64,000 nucleotides of DNA from Nephrocerus scutellatus (Eukaryota; Arthropoda; Insecta; Diptera; Pipunculidae): positions 90,108,965 to 90,172,964 of the forward strand of contig OX352765.1 of the NCBI GenBank assembly GCA_947095585.1. The letters run 5' to 3'. Below are positions 24,916 to 36,706 of the stretch, piece by piece (the first letter of the stretch is position 1; every line of letters begins with the position of its first letter). Below the pieces are notes generated by a model that saw only the letters and a list, made by a program, of their open reading frames with translations, made no database searches and was not told the origin of the DNA. Position numbers and translations under genes: made by a program.

Positions 24916-25428
24916 CCACAATTCTTTCATATAAGAAAATACCTAAAATGTATTTTGTAATAATAAATGTTATGGGCCGTAACAAACAAACCCTATTTGG
25001 TATATAAAATTCGCAGAAATGCCAACTTGGCGTTTACAGCAGCTTCACTCTACATCTACAGATATTACCACTACAAATAATAATAAGTTGTTGATGTAGG
25101 ATGGATGTAGTCATGATCTGCTCCTTCTTAACTATGATTGTATTTTTGTTTAACTAATCTGACTAATATCCAACAACCTGAGGATGAATGTCCTTATGGC
25201 AACGTGTTTTTTGCCTATTCAGAGTAGAATAAGATTATAAAAACTGTTCTAAAAAAATATTAGTATCAAATAATCAACTACATATAAAAAAAATAAAAAT
25301 GTTAGTGTTTAAGGCACATTGAGTATTGCAAACGTTCAGCGCTGAAATAGAAAGTACTTGAACGGCTTTAAATGATTCTACCAGTCTCAGCAGAATGCTT
25401 AAAATATGAAAAGGAAAAAACAGAAGAT
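24916..25428. other. intergenic DNA and COLGALT 3' flank
   Basis: AT-rich. The right part is the 3' UTR side of the minus-strand gene that ends at 25429. Confidence 0.4.
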
Positions 25429-27601
25429 CTACAACTCATCATGTTTTCCAGACAGTGAATTATGCAATTCGTTTGAAATAAATTTCGCACTGTCCATCAA
25501 GGCATCCCCTAGCGATTCACGATCGCTTTTATAATGGGAAGTAGTGTCGAATAACTTTTGAGTGGTGATTTCTGAGTCTTCAGTGTCAGATATGTAACCA
25601 GAATCTCCTGTGTAATGTGTTGGATACATAATCAATGGGGCGGCACTGTATGCTTTAAGATTGCGCGGTGAGAAGCCTGCACTCCACGAATCATTCGGAT
25701 GTCGATTAAACATTACTGGAAGAAATTCATCGACTGGAATGAGTTTTTGCAGTGGCTCAACATTGAGCAACTTGCGAACACCTTCTAAAGTGATTACATA
25801 GCCAAGTGTCCAGTAAGAATAACCAACGTGTACAAGGTTTTCGGTACCATGAACCCATGGCTCGATTTCATCTTTCAGCCGCTTGCGACCAAAGTATCTA
25901 AAGATAAGACAGGAATTAATTAAATTGTACGATTGTATAATTTGTACAAAGTGGTTTTACATTAGGTCATATGGACCGATATTCCTTGCTTGTTCCAAAA
26001 TGCTTTCCGCACGCTCTTTGAAGTATGGCTCAAAGCGAATATCATCCTCAAGAACAAGTACTTCATTTTGATTCATTTCGATCATTTTTTCCCATATGCG
26101 ATAGTGACTCAAGAAACAGCCAATTTCTCCCATTGTCATTTGCCGATGATGGTAAGGATCTTCATACCCATCGAGAAATTTAATTCCCATTTCCTTAATA
26201 ATATTCAAGTTAAGTGTTCTGCAAAAAATAATTAATGCAATTGCAGTTTAATTAATCTACTTCTCAAATTATGCCTTACTTTCCGTCAACCGCGGGGAAA
26301 TATTCCACATCCAAACCCAATTCTTTGAAGGAATCTTCCATTTTAGCTCGCCGTTCAGGACGACGTTCCAAATTTATCATATAAATATGATCGAGCGTAA
26401 GTTTGTGCCTTAGAAAATATGAATTTTGAATATACTCTCAAGCGGTACCCACCCACACTAAACCCTCAACTTACTTTTCAGGATAAGCGATATATTTCTG
26501 AAAAATCGTATTCACTGCAACTTCCGCACTGATATCGTTTATGATATTTAGCTTAATATTCATCAACTGCTGTTGATCTCGCGCCAGTTGTTCATTACTT
26601 TCCAATGGTTGCACAATGTATCCATAGACAATTGAATTGCTGATGTACATTGGGACGTTTGAACAATTTGCAGAAATCGCAAAAATAATGATATCATCTA
26701 GTGGGCCATTATAAATACGACAATTGCTGGCCGCGTCGACTTTAGCTTCATTTATTTGTTGTTCTATAAGGCGATCACGATCGAAAGTGAGCCATCTTGA
26801 TGCAGCAAAATTCAGATGAATTAACACTGCGCTGTGCACCATCGGAACGGAGAAATAACCATATTTGTTGTAATTGTAAATCTCCTTATACTCGTCAGTA
26901 CGCTGATAGTAATAATCTGTGGTCATTCCGCACCAGAAATTTGAATAAAGTCCTTCAGAGAGTAGCATTGGGGCAACAATTGGCAATCGCAGGCTGGTCA
27001 ACTGGGAAAGTGTTTCCGGGTGTGTTAGCAGTACATCTGCGTCTAAGAACTACATATAACATATAAAAAACAAAATGAATTTTATATTCCAAGAACATCT
27101 TACAAATATGAAATCAGCCCAGATTTTGTGAGCGTGCGCCAGAGCATCTTCTTTCAGTCTGATTAGGTGACGGAAACGTGCTAAAGGCCATTCCAAAGGA
27201 GAACTTTCGTTTTGATGGCTTTTTGGATCAGTCTCAAAATCAAAGTCTACATCGTGGTAAAGATTGCCGGTGTGATTTACCCACAATTGAAGTAGCTGCA
27301 CACTGGAATCCTCATTGTGGTCTGAGCGAATCCTGGAATATATATGTATGTTGGTAAGAAACTTATTCGTCAAAATAACTCCTCTTAAATTTTACCACAA
27401 TGCTAATCGGTCCTTCGGATAATTTAGATTCTCCAAATACGTAAGAAAATATGGTAAGGTGTGCGCTTTGTTTCGAACTAGTAATGCGATAAGAACTGTT
27501 TGTGGTTCCTCTGCTGCGTCGGCATTGGCTTCGCTGCTGCTAGCCAATATGTAGTTATGATAAATACAAAACAAAAGGAATAAAAGTGCATTGACTTGCA
27601 T
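25429..27601 (-). CDS. COLGALT1: procollagen galactosyltransferase (GT25 family, COLGALT)
   Basis: Six minus-strand exons: 27601-27396, 27332-27104, 27049-26475, 26408-26280, 26218-25961 and 25897-25429, giving 621 residues (human 622). There is a signal peptide (about 1-21), then an N-terminal glycosyltransferase-like domain with [18 protein letters not shown], the DAD motif (about 148-150) and [13 protein letters not shown] and [10 protein letters not shown]. The GT25 domain starts near residue 338 ([16 protein letters not shown]) and holds [36 protein letters not shown] and [11 protein letters not shown]. The chain ends in HDEL, an ER-retrieval signal. The enzyme adds galactose to hydroxylysine of collagens in the ER using UDP-galactose. 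All junctions are GT-AG and in frame. Confidence 0.95.
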
Positions 27602-28493
27602 TTTTATTCGTTCCTTGGATAAAACTGATTAATATAATTGGAATAACATAAGTTATTATTTTTTAAAGCTAATATGGCACTCGCACTGCTCTTCTTTTTG
27701 ATTTTATCGCTTGTCGGTACTAGGCTTTATTTCCTTAATCACTAATGACGTCAATTGACATTTCTTATCAAAACAAAATTCATATACCTAGTTTTACCAG
27801 TTACACTTGCATAATTGCAATCAGGCTTAAGATTCACAGTACGGTCACTGACAGTCGAGAAAAATCCAGTGACTTTCAAACGCTTTTCTTTATTGGACAA
27901 AATGAATTTTTTAGTACTATTAGGTACTCTTCTATTAATCTAATGGGTGGTATATAATTAAAAGTTTACTAATTTGACTTCTTCATACTTGTAATTTTGT
28001 AAGCTTTTACTTTTACAAGGATTCTTAAAAATAATTTTACTATACAGTTTAATTTGGTTATAATTTATAGAAAAATATCTATTATATTATTAATTGTCAA
28101 GAAGATTTGCTTAAGATTTCGAGAATATTTACAAAAAAACTTTAAATTTTTTAGATTAGTTATTATATATTGGGACTCAAATGAAAAAAATTATTTCCGT
28201 AATTTTTTACGGGTACGCACTAGTTAATTAAGAACTTGTTTGTAACTTTACCTAACTTTCTTCAAATTTTATAGACATGTGTATCTCCGAGGCCCCCAGG
28301 CCTAGGTACTCCCATATAATTTTTTTTATAAAAGTAATTCAATTTTATACAAGCTTTGCACATTAAATTTAAACGAAAAATTTTATGGGTTTTTTTTTTA
28401 AATTTAATTGGAGAGAGCAAAATATTCAACCAAATGTAAAAAATATTAAATAACCAAACTGTTTAATTACAAAAATACTTAGATTTACAAATT
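27602..28493. other. intergenic region between COLGALT and FBF1
   Basis: Very AT-rich. It contains the COLGALT promoter (near 27602) and the 3' UTR of the FBF1 homologue (near 28490). No gene seen. Confidence 0.5.
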
Positions 28494-31351
28494 TCATAAA
28501 AACTCGCTATGAAAAGTATCGTTATTAGTCAGACTTATTTCGGGATCCAACCGAATCGGATCAGAATTGAATTTGAAATCATCCTCCTCCTCGTTTACTG
28601 CTTGCCAATGACTATTGCCTCCTGCTGTATTACCAGTTGAACGGTTCATCTTACGCAAAGACTCGACGATATTATCATCGAGAATTTGATCAACCAAGCT
28701 TGGTTGCATGAGTGTAGAAGTATATCGTTCCGCCGCAACTGGGATGCCATCGTTTGTATTATCGAACCTCATAGTGCTGGAGTTTAAAATATTCGACATA
28801 TCTTGACTTCTTTCGCCAATTCGGCATAAACTGCATTTGTTTATATCCAATTTTGAATTAAGCTTTTGCATATTGATTCGCTCCTGTGACAGTAGTAGAC
28901 GCTCCTGTGAAATATTTGACTCCTTCTCGGTTAACTCCCGCATTCTCTGTTGTAAGAATTGAATTTTTGCATTGAAATTTTGTTCAGCAGCCCGAGCTTT
29001 CTGCAGCGTTTCCTTTGTTTTTTGCTCAGTGTTACGCACGGCAAGAAGTTCTTGTTGGAGATCTTCCTCCCGAGAACGTATAGTATTTTCTTTGTCGATC
29101 AGATCACGCTTTTGTGTCTCCAATTGTCGTTGCATTTTATAATATCTCTCTCGCTCCAGATCCGCTTGTCTTGTGGCATCTTGGGCGACTTTGAGAGTGG
29201 ATTCAGCTTCTTGGCGACAATGTTCCGAATCGGTAGTCTTATTGAGATTTTTTGTCGCTTCTATCTTTGCTCGTTCTGTATGTAATCGTGAGCGTTCCTC
29301 CTGAATTTCCAACATATAACGCTGAGTTTCGGCCAGCTGCTGCTCTTTTAGGTTTTCAATGCGTTTTTCATCTTTAGCCAATTGTTCCCTATAGAAGTTT
29401 TTCTCCTTTTCAAAAGCCGCCTTCTCAGCTTCTAAAGATGCCATTTTCTGTCTAAGTATCCAATTTTCCTCTGAGGATTCCTTAGACAGCTTAGTTAGTT
29501 GCATTTCCAGACTGCTGACCAATTCCATTAGACGAGTTTTTTCATCCTCAGCGAAATCTTCCATCATTTTTAATCGTCTTTCGGTGTCTTCTAGTTTTTT
29601 CTCCCGCACTTCGAGTCTGTGTTCACGCTCCTTATGAAGAAAGTCCATTTTATTTTGCAGTTCATCGCGTAAAGTTTGAAGCCCTCCAGTAACTGTCTCT
29701 AGGTTATTTGAGGCTAACCGCAGGGTGTTGAGATATGAACCATTATCTTGAACTGCAGCAAATTCTAAAAGCTTCGATTCTCGAATAGTGTCCAGCATTC
29801 GCCTGTGATCGTCTTTCAATGATTCCAAGTCTTCCTCCTGAGAGCTTTTCAACCTGCGGATCTCTTCGCTATGTTCCTGTTTTATCGTGCTTACACTTAG
29901 TTCTAATTCTGTCTTTAAATTTTGCTTTTCTACTTCCATAGAGTCCAATTTCTTCGTATAAAATGTATGCAGAGATTCAATTTCTCCTTGGAGACGAGCC
30001 TCCACCGATGCCGTATGGTCATTGAGAAGTTTAATTTGTTTTCTAAAGGAAATATAAATATTTGAGGTGTATTTTGAATGTATTTACTGCGTATTTACCT
30101 GTAGGAATTCTCAATCATTTCGATTTCTTTTTCAAAATTTTTATTGATGCTTGAAACATAATCTTCAAGGCGAAGTCTCTCCAATTCGAGCCTCTTAACA
30201 TCTTCTTCCAACTGAACCACTTCAACAGAGCTTTTTTGTTGCTGTGGTGTTTTAGGATTCTGAGTATAACTGTAATCCCCTTGAAACCCTGTCGACATAG
30301 ATGATTGGCTCATAAGCAACTGAATGTGTTCATTAATGCGATCCTGCTGTGCTTTAAGATTTTGTTCCAATTGATTCTGACGAAGTAGCTGCTTTTGCAA
30401 AAGTCCATTAAATTGTGACTCTTGTTGAGCAAGTAGATGCTGCTGTTTCCTCTGCATTTCGAGCAGAGCTATTTCCTGGCCTTTCATTTGAGCAGCAAGA
30501 GATAAATGTGATTCCTTTTGCTGGATAGCTTCGAGAGTGTTTTGCGCCTCTAAATTAATTGTGTCCAGAAGGAAAGCCGTTTGGGTTGGGTCCATAGGTG
30601 CTGCCGTTGTAATAATTATTTTCGATTCCTCTGTGTTTACGTCAGGTATTTTTAATATTTCTACATTCTCTGGCTGGTCGGACGGTACCGATGGTAGCGC
30701 TTGTTCAGGTTGTATTGTTAATGCAGGATCTTTTTCCGGTATTTGTAATTGTGCCTTACTACCAGAGTCTAAATCAAGTCCCAGCCAATCGACGGTGGGT
30801 TTTGGTTCGTTTCTACTACGACTTGGATTGGCTGTTATTGAAAAAATATCCAGTGGACTATTTCCTGAAGTTCCTGAAGATCTTCGACCAGTGGCTGTTT
30901 TCGGACGTTGATTTGTTGAATTCTCAGTGGTAGTGGTATCTGTAGATTGTCGAGATATTGGCAATTTTAAAGATTCTTCACGAGAAGCAGGAGCTTGTGG
31001 TTTCATAGAGTCCATCGGACCAAGTAAGTCATCAAACAGATTCTTTTTATTTCCTTTTATATTGGACTTTGGCTTTTTTGGATCAAATCCGAGATCAGAA
31101 TAGATGTCGTCATCTTCAGTAGGTTCGGTTGAAGCTACTTGCTTTACTGTCATAGGAGTGCTACTTGTTATGGGCCTAATAGTAGTATTTACATCAGTCT
31201 TTAACGGCCGTGCTTCTCCTGATTTTCCTCGAGTTTTGGCAGTCGGTGTTTTTATTTTTTTCGTAGAAGGATTACTCTCGAAAAAACTATCGTTATCGTT
31301 GCTGTTATCGCTGAATAAATCTGCAAGAGGATCGTCCAAATTAAAATTCAT
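28494..31351 (-). CDS. Fbf1: FBF1 homologue, coiled-coil ciliary transition-fibre protein
   Basis: Two minus-strand exons, 31351-30099 and 30042-28494, separated by a 56-bp intron, giving 933 residues. The N-terminal third is disordered, opening with MNFNLDDPLADLFSDN and a second acidic motif, LFDDLLGPM. From about residue 265 to the 780s there is almost unbroken coiled coil rich in Gln, Glu, Lys and Arg. The segment LMELVSSLEMQLTKLSKES with its Glu-rich follow-up, ILRQKMASLEAEKAAFEKEK, resembles the FBF1 core. The C-terminus is polar and disordered. FBF1 sits on distal appendages/transition fibres at the ciliary base and on apical junctions. A canonical RFX X-box lies 86-98 bp upstream of the ATG, supporting a ciliary role. 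Any other coiled-coil centrosomal protein is the alternative. Confidence 0.78.
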
Positions 31352-31745
31352 TTCGGAAAGAATCTACAACTTATAACTACTATGAATAATAATCCGAACA
31401 ATTAACGAAATGCTACTTTGTTTTGTTTACAATTTCGTTGCTAAGAAACGGCTACAGAATTAAATATAAATTCGTGTATGTACCCACCCTTAAAATCAAA
31501 TATCGTATAATCGTATCGTATATCATATGGCAATTGACAATAAGAATAAATTTTGACATAAGGCTGTACAGCGGCTGTCGTTTGTAACGATAATTAACAC
31601 AACAGCTGTTGTTACTATAACTAACCTTAGTCCTAAGCTGTGCTGTTCTTTAGGAGAAACGAAAATATTAAATTTATATATGGCAAACATGTCAATGGAA
31701 TAATTAATCTATTTTAGTGAATTAAAAAATAGTCAGCCTCTAACA
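31352..31745. promoter_or_regulatory. bidirectional promoter of Fbf1 and COX11
   Basis: 394 bp between two start codons in head-to-head arrangement. It holds the X-box at 31437-31449, a run of TATCGTATAATCGTATCGTA (31501-31520) and AACAGCTGTTG (31601). Confidence 0.7.
31437..31449. promoter_or_regulatory. RFX X-box upstream of Fbf1
   Basis: GTTGCTAAGAAAC fits the X-box consensus (RYYNYY, 1-3 bases, RRNRAC) on both strands, with a 1-bp spacer. Fly ciliary genes carry such a site within about 150 bp of the start codon, and this one is 86 bp away. Confidence 0.65.
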
Positions 31746-32594
31746 ATGTCCCGGTTGGCGTTAAGTATACATGCGAAATGTTGGCATTATTCAGCTTCGA
31801 AAGTGGCAAAAGCGAAACTGGCCGGTCGTGCTCAATCAACTGTTGGTGGTGGAGCCCCAAAAACTGACTCAACACGAAAGTTTAATGCAAAGTCAACGCT
31901 GTACTACGTGACGGCAGGAGGAGTTCTAGTTGTTGGATTTAGTTATGCTGCTGTGCCGCTGTACAGGATGTTCTGTCAGGTAAAGGAAGAATTTCATCAG
32001 CAAATATTTATTTATATAACAATGCAGTTGAAATGATTGGTTCATTAAAACGATACTTATTTCAGTCCTACAGTTACGGCGGTACTACCTCAATCGGACA
32101 CGATGCAGAAAAAGTGGAAAATATGCAAAAAGTTGAAGATCGCATTCTGAGTATTCGTTTCAATGCTGACATTGGTGCTTCAATGCGATGGAATTTCAAG
32201 CCGCAGCAATACGAAATAAAAGTGGTGCCTGGTGAAACAGCACTTGCATTTTACACAGCAAAGAATCCCACAGATCATCCAGTTACCGGCATCAGCACGT
32301 ACAATGTGATACCATTTGAAGCGGGAGCATATTTTAATAAGATCCAATGTTTTTGCTTTGAGGAACAGCAATTGAATCCACACGAGGATGTAAGATAGTT
32401 TACTTATTTATAAGATTTTCATTTTATAACCACATCCCCTCTAGGTGGATATGCCAGTTTTTTTCTATATCGATCCTGAATTCGTTCGTGACCCAAAAAT
32501 GGAGTTTGTAGACACTATAACGCTGTCGTATACATTTTTTGAAGCCAAAGAAGGACTTCAATTGAATATGCCAAGTTTCGCAAAGCCACATTAG
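31746..32594 (+). CDS. COX11: cytochrome c oxidase assembly protein COX11
   Basis: Three exons: 31746-31979, 32066-32389 and 32445-32594, giving 235 residues. All introns are phase 0, GT-AG. The N-terminus is basic and Ser/Ala-rich like a mitochondrial presequence. One membrane span (about 52-70) leads to VPLYRMFCQ. The globular domain has [38 protein letters not shown] (copper-binding C173 and C175), [11 protein letters not shown] and [12 protein letters not shown]11 (CtaG family) delivers copper to the CuB site of COX1 in the inner membrane, facing the intermembrane space. A polyadenylation signal, AATAAA, lies near 32695. Confidence 0.96.
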
Positions 32595-33389
32595 CTTGCA
32601 GTAATTTAGTGTAGAAGAAAATTGATACCAATGCAATTTTTGTTATTTATATTCAAAGAATATACAGAAGTAATATTTAAAGTGACGACTGTAAATAAAA
32701 CTAGAAATGAAAATCCAAACACATAAAAGTCATTTGTTTACGCAGCCAAGGTAGCGGCAAAGATGTAACAATTCCTGGAATCTTATTCTTATCAGTTGAA
32801 CCAGTTTATCTTCAAGAGGAGCAATGCTTTCGGCGCTACATCATTGCTCTTAGTAAAAAGTTCAAATAGTAGGAGATATTTGAATACTGCATAGGCCATT
32901 GTTATGGCACTTCTACGAAAGATAACGCATTACATCTTGTAGTTAATCGCATTGTTACAAAGTGCCGAAAGTAGAAGAAAGTGTTGGATTAGGTAAGCGA
33001 CCGACATATGTTCCCTTTTTTTTATAACGTATAAGATTTGTTTAAATTAAAGATAAGTAAAAATTTGAAAAGAAGAATGTAAATGAAGGGATAACATGGT
33101 TAAGAACAAAGTTAAATAATTATAAAGGGTGTGGTGGTTGCGTGACTGTATCTGATGTTGTACTCTTCAAAAATGATAAAGCAGAGCGGGTGGTAATATC
33201 AAGAATACAAAAACCATTTTCCAAACTAATGCTGGTTGATTCTGATAATGCCATTAGGGTAAAATGCTTATTTAGAAGTAATGGTAATGTTTTGTCAGGT
33301 AATTAAGAAATTACCAAATCATTTCATATAAACTTAATTTGTTGTTAGTTTGGACAAAACATAAATGTAGGTAGATAATGTGTCTGTTC
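32595..33389. other. COX11 3' flank and intergenic DNA
   Basis: 3' UTR with AATAAA, then DNA without recognisable gene or repeat. Confidence 0.4.
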
Positions 33390-34250
33390 CGTTTAACAGT
33401 GGTCTTTCAGTGCTTCTTCAGCTGGCTTTCTCGTTGTTTGACTTCGTGTGGTGGAGCGGAACGCGAGCTTCAATCGCACACTGCCAACCCCAAGGTGGTG
33501 GTCGCTGTAGACGTCGGCTGCTCTACGGGTTCTTACGTCCAGCAACGATGATCACACCTTGCGGCTTATAGCGATGTGATCAATCTGGTTGTTGTACATG
33601 TGATCAGAAGAGGTGGCTTTGTGGATGTTTTTGTGGGGAAACATTGTGCCTCCAATGATTAGGTTGCGATCAGAACATAGATCAGCAAACCTTTCACAAT
33701 TGTTCACATTGAACCAAGCCCATGCTTTCCCATGACATGTTCCCAATCACTGCCTACTTTTGCGTTAAGGGCACCCATCAAAATAACGATGTCACTCTTC
33801 CGTAGTTGATCTAAGATGGTATTTGATTCTCTAGATGCTATTTAAGAAATTCTTTTGTTAATTGTGCATGAGTTGTTGTCTTGACGAGCGTGCGAGTGTT
33901 CCAAATTCCTTTTCCGTGGTCCAAAGGTCATTGTTGATCAATTCGATATGTATCCGCGGCGTGTATTAATTTCAAGAATCAATTAATTCAGTTGAGTGGT
34001 GATTGGCCGACCGCAACCTAGGTCGACGTGAAGCGCCGCCGACAAAGGCAAGTCCCCTTCTTATTTAGTCACCACCACAGGCTAATAGAAATCGGATTGT
34101 GTACCAAAATCGTTCACTTGATTGACAAGTTTCCAATGACTCGACGTGGATGCGTAAGATAGGGGTTGTGATGCGAGAGGCTAAGGACATGATTGTCTAA
34201 AATCGCATCAACTTCACCGTTTGTCACCCATTTATGATATAACTAGTTTT
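33390..34250 (-). mobile_element. RTE-like endonuclease domain fragment
   Basis: Minus-strand reading gives SDIVILMGALNAKVGSDW, then HVMGKHGLG-like sequence, CERFADLCSDRNLIIGGTMF, PHKNIHKATSS and NQIDHIAISRKV. This is the C-terminal half of an apurinic-type endonuclease domain of an RTE-clade element. It lies back to back with the plus-strand RTE copy at 34340. Confidence 0.75.
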
Positions 34251-34339
34251 TAACGGGTAACGCCGGCCCGGGACCCGCCGATCTCCACCCCGAATACACC
34301 GTTTAGACCCATCAAAAGCTAAACTTTGGGGATCTGCAT

Positions 34340-35735
34340 TGCGATTGATCGGGAAACTACTGACTGCTCAAAACTTGGTTTGAGCCAGTAGCTCCAGCGA
34401 GCAGGTGCGATAGCAAAACCGTTTACAGAATCACCGAAGAGCTGACAGGTGGTCACCGCTCTAGCCAACATCCGGTGAAAGGCCTAGATGGTGCCGTACT
34501 CGTTTCGTTTTTCTATGGTGCTTAACCGTGTTTTCGCCAACGATATGCACCCAAATCAAACGGAGCTGTTGGAAGTAACAATTTCCCGAATTCGCACCTC
34601 AACTCCAAGTAAAGATTAGATAGCTACCGCGATCAACGCACTAAAGAACAACAAGTCGGTAGGAAACTGGGCAGGTTTCCGCATTGGATCCTCATGTGTC
34701 GACCACATCAACACCCTGCGGATCCTTATTGAACAGTGCGTTGAATTCCGTTCACCACTACACCTGCTGTTCATCGATTTTGAGAAGGCGTTTGACAGTT
34801 TCAACAGACAGTTTATCTGGCTCGCCTTGCGCAGTACCTCTCCTGCGATAACTAATAGCTATTATTAAAGCAACCTATGACGGCTCTAAATGTCATGTGC
34901 TGCATAGAGGAAAGCTGTCAGAGGAATTCGAGATCCTAAGTGGGGTACGACAAGGTTGCATTCTATCGCCGATCCTTTTTTTTGTTGGTGATTAGCGATG
35001 TACTTCGCGCAGCTTTATCTACTGCAAACGGAGGAATTCGTTGGACTCTTACATCTCCACTCAAACTTCTGGACTACGCGCTGACGACGTTTGTTTACTC
35101 TCACACAGGATTATGGAGCTGCACCAAATGACAACAAATGTGGAAAGGGAGGCAAACGTTGCGCGTTTGAAGATTAATACTGCCAAAATACTGTATCAAC
35201 CTCGACACTAACTCAGTAACTCAAGTTAACATTGCTTGACAACCGGTAGAGAGAGTAGAGAGTTTCCAATATCTTGGGAGTACTGTCTCGACCGAAGGTG
35301 GAACCGAACAGGACATTATCAACCGAATTGGCAAAGCAAAATCAGTGTTTGGAATGATATGGCGAAGCAATGCGATCAGCTTAAACACCAAGCTGCGATA
35401 TCTCTAGAGAACATCTTTACCAGAGAACGGGTCAGGAACCAATAGGCACAGCCATCCAACGACGGAAGAGGCAGTGGATTGGTCATACACTCCGAAAAGG
35501 CGACAGTTCCATAGCTACGTAACTACGCAATGCAATGGAATCCGTTATCTCAGGATGGTAGAAGAACGGGTCGTCCGAGAAATACATGGCGCAGAACAGT
35601 TGAGGAGGAGTCACGGCAATTGGGGAAGAGTTCGAGAGGGCTGAAGCTCATTGCCAAGAACCGCATGCGATGGCGCGTAAGCGTAGTAGAGGCCCTAGAA
35701 ACCACAAGGGGATATACGACATAAGTAACCAAGTA
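34340..35735 (+). mobile_element. RTE-like reverse transcriptase, decayed copy 1
   Basis: Frames in order give AINALKNNKSVGNWAGFRI, VDHINTLRILIEQCVEF, LLFIDFEKAFDSFNRQFIWL (34770), DVLRAALST, ALTTFVYSH (a damaged YADD region), then GRRTGRPRNTWRRTVEEES (35560) and RMRWRVSVVEALE. The element ends near GACATAAGTAA. Copies 2 and 3 lie at 38320 (-) and 59313 (+). Confidence 0.8.
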
Positions 35736-36352
35736 AAAAGCTAACATAACAGGCGTTGTCTGACTGCCCCTCATCCCCGTGAGGTCCATCTGCAGCATGA
35801 TTTTTTAATAGGAATGTTGCAGGACTTTACCACGGGATATTAAAAAAGGGTCGTCGGTGCTTAGAATATACTCCGGATGAGTAATGTCTTCTCACTTGCG
35901 ACCCGAAGTGGAGCACTGGTACTTAGAATATCTTTATGAGCAAGTCTTTGTATTTAGTGGTTCATTTCATACAATTAAACAGGTCTGTGATTGGGGACAG
36001 ACGGGAATCTCGTATTCCAAAGGCCTGGGACTTGGGGCAATCCTAGTGGCAAATGATGGGGTTCGCGGTTCCGGACGAATGTGCTGCCAGGGTCTGCTTT
36101 TGCAGTCGCCCAGGCACTCATTCTGAAAGAGCTGAGTCCCTTGATGTCAGACCTCACCAAGGTCGCGTTGGTACCGCGGGAATTGTCCGTGGTCACAGAC
36201 AACAAGGCCGGCCGCAAGGTTCGACCAGTCTGAGAACAATTGTGGTTGAGGACCCAGCTCGTTCTGGGGATGCAACGCGGGGGCTGCGATTTACTCTCGT
36301 AGAGAGGACTGCTGAATGGTACATAGTTCATGAGTATGCTTAATGGCAAAAA
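35736..36352. other. unrecognised GC-rich segment
   Basis: Open frames exist on both strands at 35975-36349. Neither shows a family motif, and the GC content is above its surroundings. Possibly part of another transposon. Confidence 0.3.
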
Positions 36353-36706
36353 CTAGGCAAGCGCGGGGCTCACGCTCCAACTCTACACTGTGTGTGACTG
36401 CCCCTCACACCCTACTGACCCAACCAAACTGGCCGCTACCCTACTAAAAGAACAGCACACCACCCCCACCTACCCGCCACTGACCCAAAATTGTAGCCTA
36501 TAACCTCCAGTCACGAGTTCATACATAAATTCCATGGAAAACGACATTTTTTAAGTGTTTCCCGAATTTTCCAATTTTCCAGGCTCCTATAATCATCCCC
36601 GGACTAATACGAACATTTTTTCAAAAAAATGGGCCAAATCGGTCCAGCCGTGAAAAGGTAACAGACAGACAGACAGGGTTACTTTCACATTTATAATATT
36701 AGTAAG
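36353..36706 (-). mobile_element. non-autonomous Helitron, minus strand
   Basis: The minus strand starts ACTAATATTATAAATGTGAA next to 36706, continues with CTGTCTGTCTGTTACC and CGGCTGGACCGATTTGG, and ends with a 6-bp hairpin (36371-36376 with 36360-36365). TTGC, CTAG and T follow (36356-36352). This is the Helitron end structure. No coding capacity. Confidence 0.7.

Noticed and set aside
35975..36349. Overlapping 124- and 96-codon frames on opposite strands
   Set aside because: GC-rich DNA lacks stops on both strands; no family motif on either.
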